Part shown: one piece after another, positions 15,001 to 25,565 of the stretch
Position numbering within the stretch: position 1 is the stretch's first letter
How the letters are laid out: each line of letters begins with the position of its first letter
Origin: Pterobdella sp. o SKG-2022
Lineage: Eukaryota > Annelida > Clitellata > Hirudinida > Piscicolidae
Reading direction: 5' to 3'
DNA length: 64,000 bases
Assembly: GCA_964035795.1 (NCBI GenBank)
Contig: OZ038322.1
Location: 23,456,359-23,520,358, forward strand
Notes under the pieces: generated by a model
The model's database searches: none
Seen by the model: only the letters and a program-made list of their open reading frames with translations
Told to the model about the DNA's origin: nothing
Program-made: the position numbers and the translations under genes

Positions 15001-17930
15001 ATCTACATACAAATCTAACCCTAAGATTACTGGTTTTCAATTGCAAAAAGAAATTTTGTACTTTTAATCTTCTCCCATTAATACATAATTTATACGTCAC
15101 ACTGGATTCTGCATTTAATCCACAGTTATTACACCACCACTATAACAACGGCAAGATGAGCGTGGGTGATGGCGGTAACAGTATCAGGCTATTTTCATCT
15201 TTGTATTGCTCTTGTCATACAAGCTATCTTTTGCCATCATGATCATCTAGTTTGTGCGAAATGTACCGTATGTTCAGTCACATCATAAGCCATCTATCCT
15301 ACTCTAAAAGCATTTTTAAAGATTCCTAAATAGCAAGAATATCTAAAGTTTTCTTAGTATTTTAAATTTAAAACGCATTTAGCCAAAGTATCAGTCGGTT
15401 GATTAAATAATTTGATGCCATAGGTGTTTCAAGATGATTCAGTTCACATGACAGAATGCTGTGATGTTTAGAAAATCTACATACAAATCTAACCCTAAGA
15501 TTACTGGTTTTCAATTGCAAAAAGAAATTTTGTACTTTTAATCTTCTCCCATTAATACATAATTTATACGTCACACTGGATTCTGCATTTGATCCACAGT
15601 TATTACACCACCACTATAACAACGGCAAGATGAGCGTCGGTGATGGCGGTAACAGTATCAGGCTATTTTAATCTTTGTATTGCTCTTGTCATACAAGCTA
15701 TCTTTTGCCATCATGATCATCTAGTTTGTGCGAAATGTACCGTATGTTCAGTCACATCATAAGCCATCTATCCTACTCTAAAAGCATTTTTAAAGATTCC
15801 TAAATAGCAAGAATATCTAAAGTTTTCTTATTATTTTGAAGTTAAAACGTATTTAGCCAAAGTATCAGTCGGTTGATTGAATAATTTGATTGCATAGGTG
15901 TTTCAAGATGATTCAGTTCACATGACAGAATGCTGTGATGTTTAGAAAATCTACATACAAATCTAACCCTAAGATTACAGGTTTTCAATTGCAAAAAAAA
16001 ATTTTGTACTTTTAATCTTCTCCCATTAATACATAATTTATACGTCACATTGGATTCTGCATTTAATCCACAGTTATTACACCACCACTATAACAACGGC
16101 AAGATGAGCGTGGGTGATGGCGGTAACAGTATCAGGCTATTTTCATCTTTGTATTGCTCTTGTCACACAAGCTATCTTTTGCCATCATGATCATCTAGTT
16201 TGTGCGAAATGTACCGTATGTTCAGTCACATCATAAGCCATCTATCCTACTCTAAAAGCATTTTTAAAGATTCCTAAATAGCAAGAATATCTAAAGTTTT
16301 TTTAGTATTTTGAAGTTAAAACGCATTTAGCCAAAGTATCAGTCGGTTGATTAAATAATTTGATTGCATAGGTGTTTCAAGATGATTCAGTTCACATGAC
16401 AGAATGCTGTGATGTTTAGAAAATCTACATACAAATCTAACCCTAAGATTACAGGTTTTCAATTGCAAAAAGAAATTTTGTACTTTTAATCTTCTCCCAT
16501 TAATACATAATTTATACGTCACATTGGATTCTGCATTTAATCCATAGTTATTACACCACCACTATAACAACGGCAAGATGAGCGTGGGTGATGGCGGTAA
16601 CAGTATCAGGCTATTTTCATCTTTGTATTGCTCTTGTCACACAAGCTATCTTTTGCCATCATGATCATCTAGTTTGTGCGAAATGTACCGTATGTTCAGT
16701 CACATCATAAGCCATCTATCCTACTCTAAAAGCATTTTTAAAGATTCCTAAATAGCAAGAATATCTAAAGTTTTCTAAGTATTTTGAATTTAAAAAGCAT
16801 TTAGCCAAAGTATCAGTCGGTTGATTAAATAATTTGATTGCATAGGTGTTTCAAGATGATTCAGTTCAAATGACAGAATGCTGTGATGTTTAGAAAATCT
16901 ACATACAAATCTAACCCTAAGATTACTGGTTTTCAATTGCAAAAAGAAATTTTGTACTTTTAATCTTCTCCCATTAATACATAATTTATACGTGACATTG
17001 GATTCTGCATTTAATCCACAGTTATTACACCACCACTATAACAACGGCAAGATGAGCGTGGGTGATGGCGGTAACAGTATCAGGCTATTTTCATCTTTGT
17101 ATTGCTCTTGTCACACAAGCTATCTTTTGCCATCATGATCATCTAGTTTGTGCGAAATGTACCGTATGTTCAGTCACATCATAAGCCATCTATCCTACTC
17201 TAAAAGCATTTTTAAAGATTCCTAAATAGCAAGATTATCTAAAGTTTTCTTAGTATTTTGAAGTTAAAACGCATTTAGCCAAAGTATCAGTCGGTTGATT
17301 AAATAATTTGATTGCATAGGTGTTTCAAGATGATTCAGTTCAAATGACAGAATGCTGTGATGTTTAGAAAATCTACATACAAATCTAACCCTAAGATTAC
17401 TGGTTTTCAATTGCAAAAAGAAATTTTGTACTTTTAATCTTCTCCCATTAATACATAATTTATACGTCACACTGGATTCTGCATTTAATCCACAGTTATT
17501 ACACCACCACTATAACAACGGCAAGATGAGCGTCGGTGATGGCGGTAACAGTATCAGGCTATTTTCATCTTTGTATTGCTCTTGTCACACAAGCTATCTT
17601 TTGCCATCATGATCATCTAGTTTGTGCGAAATGTACCGTATGTTCAGTCACATCATAAGCCATCTATCCTACTCTAAAAGCATTTTTAAAGATTCCTAAA
17701 TAGCAAGAATATCTAAAGTTTTCTTAGTATTTTGAATTTAAAACGCATTTAGCCAAAGTATCAGTCGGTTGATTAAATAATTTGATTGCATAGGTGTTTC
17801 AAGATGATTCAGTTCAAATGACAGAATGCTGTGATGTTTAGAAAATCTACATACAAATCTAACCCTAAGATTACTGGTTTTCAATTGCCAAAAGAAATTT
17901 TTATACTTTTAAACTTTTCCTATATATAGT
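1..17930. repeat. 474-bp satellite DNA array, 37 full units plus a broken 38th
   Basis: The same 474-bp sequence repeats head to tail from base 1. Unit starts fall at 1, 475, 949, 1423, 1898 and so on to 17066, with a last unit from 17540 that loses similarity at about 17,890-17,930. Units 4 and 24 are 475 bp and unit 20 is 473 bp; the rest are 474 bp. Most units differ by only a few substitutions, for example catacaag/cacacaag, gcgtgggtg/gcgtcggtg and cacactgg/cacattgg. The array is cut by the left window edge, so its true size is unknown. I see no rRNA, snRNA, tRNA or spliced-leader signature in the unit. An open frame of 68 codons recurs on the minus strand but starts with GTG, not ATG, and is probably a by-product of homogenisation. 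A centromeric, subtelomeric or heterochromatic satellite is the likely identity. Confidence 0.97.
14222..16117. repeat. Duplicated two-unit (about 948 bp) block in the array edge
   Basis: Units starting at 14222 and 15170 share rare variants: aaattt before aaaacgcatt, gatgccatag, cacatgac and tttgatcc. Units starting at 14696 and 15644 share another set: ttattattttgaag and aaaacgtatt. The pattern ABAB shows that a two-unit segment was duplicated as a block, a local higher-order repeat near the right end of the satellite. Confidence 0.85.
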
Positions 17931-20684
17931 GAGAAATTTTTCATTCCCATTTCTCTTTGTTTAATACTGTTTCAAAAAAACTTTTTTTTGTTTTTTAAGT
18001 TATAAAGTTTATCTTGTATCTTTTTTTTTCACTCATGATTATTGTACTCAATCTTCACCAATTTTTTCGTTTTTTTTTACAGATATAACTCAAATCCGAC
18101 TTTTTTCTGCCCATGTTTTCATCAAACAGGTCGTTTTGGAAGCCACTTCATACAGACAGGGCCAGGCTTGCTTGAGAACTTTCCATCATCCATTTGAGCA
18201 CGCCAACGTGACTCATTTCATGGAACTTCAACCTTACTGAATGCTATATTATATACTGTGACAAGTTTATGTTTGTAAAAATGTTCTTTCAATGTTTTAT
18301 TTTTTCGTATGTATTTTTGTTACGAAAAACATCAAATAAGAGGAATTTTTAATACATTTATTCAGAATTTAAATCTATACTTTTCGATATGATCGCCTTA
18401 TCATAAAACGTTACATTTGTTTTTTTAATGTTTCATCGTTTTTTTTTCGTTTCATTCCCCTGCATTCTCATGCTTAATTATCTGTTAATGTTCACTAGTC
18501 AAGTTTAATAAAACAATTTGTTTTTCTTTCTCTGCAATTTATAGTTGAGTTTTTAACTTTATTTTTTCTTTTTTTACATCACTATAACTACTAGAGTACT
18601 CTGTAACATAGGTCTTTTTATTCTTTCTGTTATAGCAGTTTGCGAGTTCTTTTTTCTCATATTACTTTATTCTACAACTGCTCATCCCAGCTTATCAATT
18701 ATTTTTTTCGATATTTTGCCCGACGATCAATTTTTCGCAACTCAAACCAATTTTCACCAAGTTTCCTCCATTCTCTACCATTTTTTTCATGATTTTTTTG
18801 TCATCGGCTATTTTCTAAATCATCTCAATTGAATTCCATAGTTTTTGGTGTCGAGGCTTCTTTTTATGCTTAATTCATGTAACGCGATTTATTTTCCATT
18901 GTAATATTTGAGTTCGGTTTATCTTTTTGCTTTTCTTAATCATTAGGCAAATTCTCTTTTTTCAAATGATATTAAGGCTTTTTTATTGCTTCTTCAATTT
19001 TGAAAAAATAAAACAACTGATAGAAATTATCCAAATTATTTAAGGCTTCGTCCTATGCTACAGATTTTTTCCGTGTAGACTAGAGCTTTTTCTCATCAAA
19101 GCAATTTTTCACAACTAAACTGATTTTTAAAGATATTAAAAGTGATCTCATAAAAATTTAATGTTTTCAAGAAAAAACATTTTTTGAATCTGAAGGCACA
19201 AACTAGAGAAAAAGAGAACCAAACTTAAGTGAATTAATGCATGTCATTTGGAAACGATAATTAAAGGCTCTTACTAATTAATAGTGAATGTTTTATTAGT
19301 TTCAGTCGATCAAGTTATCCAATGACGTCAGACATCAAATCGAGGAATAAAGATTGAGAACACATACGGAAAAAAACTCAAAACAATCATTGGCTCTTCT
19401 CATCATTGGCGACTGTCATGGAGTTCAGGAGAAGCAGATCTCAAGAAGGTCGAAACTTTTAAAGGAAATTTCTTAATTGAATCTTTTCGAATGTTTTATC
19501 CTAACTCATGAAACAAAGCAAACTCGAGGATTCGAAAGATGTCTTTGAAAAGAGAAGATGGAGTTATCTTGGCCACATAGACGTCCAAATTTACCAATGG
19601 CTAAATAGCCTTCTAAGGCTTTCAATGGTGAGAGAATGAGTAAAAACATAGGAGTGAAAAAATCCAACAAAAACAAAAAATTATTATCTTCGATCAATTG
19701 GAATACGGGAAGATTGAACAAAAAACATTCAACATTTTATGTGGAATGAATATATATAAGTTGTTGGGATGGCTCTAAAAAAAATTCAAACAATAAGTGT
19801 TCTGTCGACTTTTCCTCCTACACATCGTTCATTTGCCTTCTGCTCCGTCATAAGTTTCCATCTGCTTAGAGCAGGATGATTTTTCTGTTGATAAACATTT
19901 ATTTGATGTAAGAAATCAACTCTGTTAAACTCTGCCACAACTTAAAAATCCGACGTTCATTTTTAGTTTCCAAAATGCAGAACTTTTTCATTTCTCAGAA
20001 CCGCCAAAGCTTAATGAAAGAAATTTGAAGGCGTTGGTCGAGTGCTATTGCCTACTATTGCTGAATCCTCTTTTTTCCTTGATAGGTTTAAATGGCTGTT
20101 TTTTATGTTTGAAAACACTGAGGTTCAAGTTTTCAAAACTTGCTGAACAGCAGAATCAAAACCAATGCCATTCGATCATGGGCTACTTTATCAATAGTTT
20201 CAATCCCCCATTAAAAACTGCACTTGCTTTTTTGAATGATTTTTCATAAATTACTTTTTTTGTTCATTATTTCTTTTTATATCGAAATAGATATTTAGTT
20301 CAAAGGCTGATATGACTGTATTTATAGGTCTCAAGGTTCATAATGAAAATTCATTTAATTATGCTATAAGTACTAAGTTGAAAAAAAAAGTTTATTTTTC
20401 TTTATTAATTTTTAAATAAAAATTTTGATTTTTTATTACTGTGAATAAATATATAAAATGAAAAATTCACGAAAAACTTCGAATATGGGATATTTTGAGC
20501 AAAAATTTAAGAAACAACTAAAATAATTGAAACAAAATTTTTTAAAATATATTTTTATAAAATTTAATTTTTTTTATATTTTATTCAAAATTCTCATTTG
20601 GGATATGTTTTTAAAAGTGAATTAAATAGGAATAGTTTGTGAATACCAAAGTAGGCTTTGCGCAAATCTGTTGACCTCGAAATA
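17931..20684. other. AT-rich intergenic DNA between the satellite and ARL8
   Basis: T-rich and A-rich low-complexity sequence with no convincing gene. It holds the GC-richer exon-like patch listed separately at 18083-18240. It also has a perfect TGACGTCA palindrome (CRE-like) at 19323-19330, which may be chance. Open frames around 19,506-19,721 (minus) and 20,025-20,249 (plus) have no recognisable motifs. The last 400 bases before ARL8 are very AT-rich and would contain its promoter; no core element is clear. Confidence 0.6.
18083..18240 (+). other. Candidate orphan exon or exon relic beside the satellite
   Basis: This patch is clearly richer in G and C than its surroundings. It is preceded by a T-run ending in the acceptor-like TTTTTTTTTACAG (to 18082), and a second acceptor-like ATCAAACAG ends at 18129. 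From 18130 one frame is open for 36 codons to TGA at 18238-18240. From 18083 another frame is open for about 40 codons to a TGA near 18197. I recognise neither peptide. It could be the last exon of a gene whose other exons lie beyond the array, a relic of a gene disrupted by the satellite, or non-coding DNA of unusual composition. The frame cannot be decided from sequence alone. Confidence 0.3.
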
Positions 20685-23600
20685 ATGTTAGCCTTTTTAC
20701 AAAGAATTCTTGACTGGTTCAAAAGTGTTTTTTGGAAGGAAGAGATGGAACTTGCCTTAGTAGGTCTTCAGAACTCTGGAAAAACAACTTTCGTAAATCT
20801 AATTGCGGTGCGTTCAATAAAAACACTTCTCTAAAGAATATTTTTTAGACAACTTAATTTTTTTTTATTATTAGAAATTAAAATTTTTTTCTCGTTAGCT
20901 ATTAACTAATTTAAGAATAACTTGTATTTACTGCGTATGTTTTAAAAATAATGAATTTTAAAAATTTATTTTTTGAATATGGCATACTTTTTCTATCCAA
21001 TGGAATCGTTTTTTACATTTTTATTGTTTGAGTTAATTAAAAGTGTTTTTAACCAACTTAATTTTTGTCATTTAAAATATATTATAGGTAGGAGAGTTCA
21101 ATGAGGACATGATTCCCACGGTTGGATTCAATATGAGGACTGTTAAAAAAGGAAACGTTACTATCAAGGTTTCATTAATTTTTTTCATTTTGTAATCTGA
21201 AAGATAAATAATTTTTATATATTGTATAAATTGCTACTAATATACAATTTCATATTTTGAATTTTTTGTGGTTTGTTTAATTTTTCTTCAAAATTGTTTT
21301 CAATATAAGGTGTTTTTCATAATTTTAATGTTTTAACCATGCCAATTTTTTACCAAGTCTCACTTTTTGAAAAAAATGAAACTTTAAATATGATTTAACC
21401 TATTGATCTAGATTTAATCTAGATACTGCTTAGTAATCATTAGTTTGGCAAATTAATTGGTTTTTTGGGAAAAATATTTTGTTAAATATTATATAATTTT
21501 TTTTTTCTTTTTTCCAAAGTTTAATGTTTAAAATGCAGAAAAATGCTGTATAGTTGTTATCATTCATCATCATCGTTTTGCTTCCATTTCCATGCTAGTA
21601 GGGTTGGATGGGGTCTCATAATGGCTCTTCTCCACAATCTACAGTTTTGGGCAAGCTTAGGGTTGAGTTTCATTTTTCTAAGATCGTTGCTTATTAATTG
21701 AGACCATGTTTTTCTTGGTCTACCTTGCTCTCGCTTACCCTCTACCACAACATGTCTGCAAGCACTTGCTGGGTTACGGGCATCCATCCTCATTACATGC
21801 CCAAACCATCTCAGTCTATTTTTGCATAGCATCTCATTGATGTCTGGTATTCCCAGTCTGTCCCTCAATTCATCTGATGATCTGCCATTTTTTAAGTTTA
21901 CATTGCACATCCAACAGCTCTGGATATTCTAGTAATATCTTCCACCTTAAGAGGCCAAGTCTCACTACCATAGACCATAACACTTCTGACGAAAGCAGCA
22001 TATAAACGCCCTTTTGTTTTAAGTGAAATGACTCGCCTGTGACAGAAGTAACAGTACTCTAAAACTCCTCTAACCAGACCTTACACGGGCAATAGTACTA
22101 GCTTTAGCTCCATCAGCAGCACTAATCATATCTCCTAGATACCAAAATTGGTAAACCACTTCATAGTTATTTCCATCAAGTTCAATGGCCTTATAATCAT
22201 CATCACTAACTTGAGGATCTAAACACGTCTTACATTTGAAGTTTATGGCAAAAGCCAATTTGCTTTTTTGGCCACTACAGCGTTTGTGAACCTAGTGGTT
22301 ACATAGAGTGCTGACGCCAACACCTTTAAAACACACTCCACAAGAGTGTTTTCCAGACTGGAAACTTGGACCATGATACCATAACCTTCGTTTTTTTCAT
22401 GTTCACTCTAAGACCCTTGCTTTTAATAATGTTTTTTCAAGAACAGTAACTGTCCTAACTCTTTCACACTTTTAACAATAAGCACTAAGTCATCAGCATA
22501 CAACAATTCCCACTCAGACCTATTTCTGCATTCACTGGTTAGCGCTTCTAGAACAATGAGTAAAGACTCAGTACAGAACCTTGATGGACATCTTCACACT
22601 GAACATTACACATTCATAAAAATACATGAATCATTTTTTGAGATTATTTGAAGTTTAAATTCCAAACTTGTCACAAAGCATATTGATATTGAGATGAGGA
22701 TAAGATTAGCATTATCAAAGGATGTAATTGTTTTTGAAAATAAATTTTTCTAAGACAAGCTCAAATATTCAAACCAAAAAACATTAAAAAACTAACTTTT
22801 TGAAAGCTGATTACTCAAATGACATGGTTATAAATTTTTTTATGAAATTTAATCTGCTCATCATCAATTGATACTGAAAGATTTTTTCACAAAAGTTCCA
22901 TGTTTTTGTTTCTCATACAATTATATCAGGCTATTCTAGATTATATCTGCTTATATTTAGCGTTCTTTTTTAAAGCTATAACTTTTTCTTATCACAGCTA
23001 AAACAGCTGTATGCATTTAATGAAATTATAAAAGATTTTGTTATAACTTATGATACCTCAAACTATGAACATTCAATTAACTTTCGGATATTTTCTAACA
23101 CAATCTTTATTGAGATGAAAATATATTTAACTTGATCAATTATTTGTTTGATGGTCAGATATGGGACATAGGAGGACAACCTCGGTTCAGAAGCATGTGG
23201 GAGCGTTACTGCAGAGGAGTCAATGCTATTGTGTCAGTTAATCCTTGCTTTCGTTGACGTAAATTAACCCGAAATCAATATAATAGAAACAAATATTGGT
23301 TTATTGAGAAACTTAATACACGAAGTTTTTCGTAAGAGTATCTTACATTATTAAGTGTGAATTCTTGCTTTTTGAGTCAATGTCTTAGTATTTATACTGT
23401 TGGAATGTTACAGTGGCTCAACTATAGCAGTTTTATGGGCTGTTTATCTGTTAGAAAAAACACAGTGACACATTTTGCTGAATGTTTTTATATTTATTTC
23501 CAACAATGTTGGTATATAAAATAATAAGCAAGCACATCACCAGGTACATGATGGACTCTTCAGACAAGGACAAGATTGAAGCATCCCGCAATGAACTGCA

Positions 23601-24072
23601 CAATCTTCTTTCAAAACCCCAATTGGTAGGAATCCCTGTCCTAGTGCTGGCCAACAAGCGAGATTTGCCAGACTCCCTTGATGAACGATCTGTTATTGAA
23701 AAAATGTTTGTTTTATTGATTTGATTGCTTTGTAATATAATAATTATTCATTTGTAAGGCACACAGTTTGCAAACTAGGTTTGCTGCAGAGGCGCTAAAT
23801 ATTTACATTGAAAAATGATTTCTAAAATAATTTAATTTTTTCCAGGAGTTTGTCTTCATTTCAAGATAGGGAAATATGTTGTTACTCAGTGTCCTGCAAA
23901 GAAAAAGAAAATATTGGTTAGCTGGTTGTATTTATTGAATGTTCATCCCATATTCTTTTAACGAATCTTATTAAAATCTCCTTGTATTATGACTTATACT
24001 CTCATGTAGTGGTATTATCTCCCAGACATCACACTTCAGTGGCTGATTCAACATTCCAAAACCAAGCGTTGA
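20685..24072 (+). CDS. ARL8: ADP-ribosylation factor-like protein 8 (ARL8), six exons
   Basis: Exons: 20685-20807, 21088-21168, 23159-23232, 23544-23705, 23846-23916 and 24026-24072, joining to 558 nt (185 aa). All introns are GT..AG. The product follows vertebrate ARL8A/B (186 aa) almost residue for residue: N-terminal [12 protein letters not shown] amphipathic helix, FWKEEMEL, P-loop GLQNSGKTT (about 27-35), switch I with IPTVGFNMR, switch [19 protein letters not shown] (from about 70), NKRD, and C-terminal [19 protein letters not shown]. The family lacks the myristoylated Gly2 of other ARFs and is acetylated at its N-terminus. It sits on lysosomes and recruits kinesin adaptors and HOPS to move and fuse them. 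The ATG is fixed by family length. Asn30 stands where I recall Tyr in vertebrate ARL8. Intron 2 (1,990 nt) carries an antisense LINE relic. Confidence 0.96.
21554..22618 (-). mobile_element. Decayed 3' part of a non-LTR retrotransposon (LINE)
   Basis: Reading the minus strand from right to left gives the order of a LINE reverse-transcriptase end. HQGSVLS lies near 22,585. The catalytic LLYADDLVL has YADD at 22489-22500. [13 protein letters not shown] follows. A CysCys-HisCys knuckle ([16 protein letters not shown]) lies near 22,260-22,345. [25 protein letters not shown] follows near 22,075-22,150, and finally [19 protein letters not shown] (21,560-21,910). These are family hallmarks of the RT thumb and C-terminal region. 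The frame changes several times and stops interrupt it, so it is dead. There is nothing recognisable upstream of HQGS, so the copy is 5'-truncated. It ends in GATGATGATGAATGA, the kind of short repeat tail such elements leave. It lies in ARL8 intron 2, antisense to the host gene. Confidence 0.9.
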
Positions 24073-25565
24073 ACCGCTTTTTCTGGCCAACAAATTACTA
24101 GTCAACTATGGGACATTTGAATTTCCCATTTCAAAATATTCACATGTTTAAAAAGATTTTAGTCTTGGGAATTGTCATCATCCTTCTAGCCCTTTAAGTA
24201 TTGTTTCATGAATTTCTATTTTTATATTTAAAATATTCATGCTTTTGAGTTTTTTTTTTCAATTGAGTTTGTATGGGTTTTTAGATGTCCCTTCATTAAC
24301 ATTGCTACATTTCATTGGAATAGTAGTTATAAAAAGTTAGAAAAAATTACCAGTATCGCCAAAGTTATCTTCAAGTTTATGGAAGATGATTTAATATTTT
24401 AAGATTCAAAAGTCGCCATTTCATCTTTTACAAAGTTTTGTGACATTTTTAAATTATTACTTTTATATTATTGAAATCTTTCACTTAAATTTTTTTACTT
24501 TGCTTCCTTTATTAAGTTTCCAAGTTTTTAATCAAATTTCCCATGAAGTTTTGTATAGTTTCAAATTTTCTCTCTATGAACGTATTCGATAAACATTCAA
24601 CATACATATTCATAAGTATCTTCAATGACATTTTGTCTTAACCACAATCATGTATTTTGGTTAAATTGGGTTCTAATGTTGTTTCTCAAGTTTTTGTGCT
24701 TAAATATCATTTACAAACCATTTAAGATATAATTATGCTCTATATTTTTATAAGTCAGTCGCCAAGATTAATAATTGAATATAAATTTATATATTTAATT
24801 TTTAAATATAAGTTCCGGGTCTAAATAAATAAAATTATAAGCTGTCTTTTTTTAACTTCATTCTATTAGTTGTGCCACCGTATCATGTTCCGCGTTGGTT
24901 GAACAAGAATGCAGGAAAGCACCATGCTGTTCCGAGTCAGCTCAGTTTCGAGTTTAATTTGTATCTTTTTTAAAACTAAATATTTTTTTTACAAATTTTC
25001 CAGCACTAAATGGGTTTTAGCATAAAATTTCTACACAGTCTTTTTGCGCAGTATTTGTCTTCTTCAGTTCTTCAATTAGCAGACTTTCGTTAAAATATAG
25101 AAAATAGCAAAATGTTTTCTTGGTTTTCAGCTTAGGAAATAGCGAAGGTTATGAAATAAGATTTCGTTTTAATTTTTTGTTTTTCAGATAATAAAATCTC
25201 ATTTTTGACAGTTTCCAAAATAATTCATTTTTAATATTAATTTAACTTACAAATTTCAACTTGGTAGCATTTCGTTTGAAAATTTTTCATCTTTATTTAT
25301 AAGTGTAACTTTATACTATTTTGAATCTTTGTGCATATTTGTAAAATTATTGGTGATTTGTGATAAGACTCTACATACGAAAATTACGTCTATCATCATT
25401 TTGGCTATTGATCTTGATTTAAGAAACAAATGAAAAATATCATGTTGTTACAAGTTGTTAAATCTTTAATTTGAATAAAGATCAATTCATGTCTTCTTTT
25501 TAATTTTATTATCGTCTAGATATGGCAACATAACATTTTGTATTTAAAAAGTAATAGATGCACTA
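24073..25565. other. ARL8 3' UTR and spacer to the next gene
   Basis: AT-rich. Overlapping AATAAA hexamers at 24824-24833 are the best poly(A) signals for ARL8. About 35 bases later a GC-richer stretch begins (24866-24955) that could be the 5' exon or promoter of the downstream gene. It is open in more than one frame on both strands, so I do not call it coding. The rest is low-complexity AT sequence. Two bases before the next start codon there is a two-codon upstream ORF (ATG CAC TAA at 25558-25566, overlapping the A of the main ATG). Confidence 0.5.
24824..24833 (+). terminator. Poly(A) signal, probably of ARL8
   Basis: Two overlapping AATAAA hexamers (24824-24829 and 24828-24833) lie about 750 bases after the ARL8 stop, just before a change in base composition. 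Such hexamers occur by chance in DNA this AT-rich. Confidence 0.4.

Noticed and set aside
199..17470. A 68-codon minus-strand open frame repeated in nearly every satellite unit, as if a multicopy gene
   Set aside because: It begins with GTG. The open frame upstream contains no ATG before a TAG, and the first internal Met is near the end. Units 4 and 24 carry a frameshift and unit 36 loses the start. Its apparent conservation is explained by homogeneity of the whole unit, not by selection on codons.
23482..23724. A separate 80-residue GTPase fragment gene
   Set aside because: It is ARL8 exon 4 with intron sequence translated on both sides.
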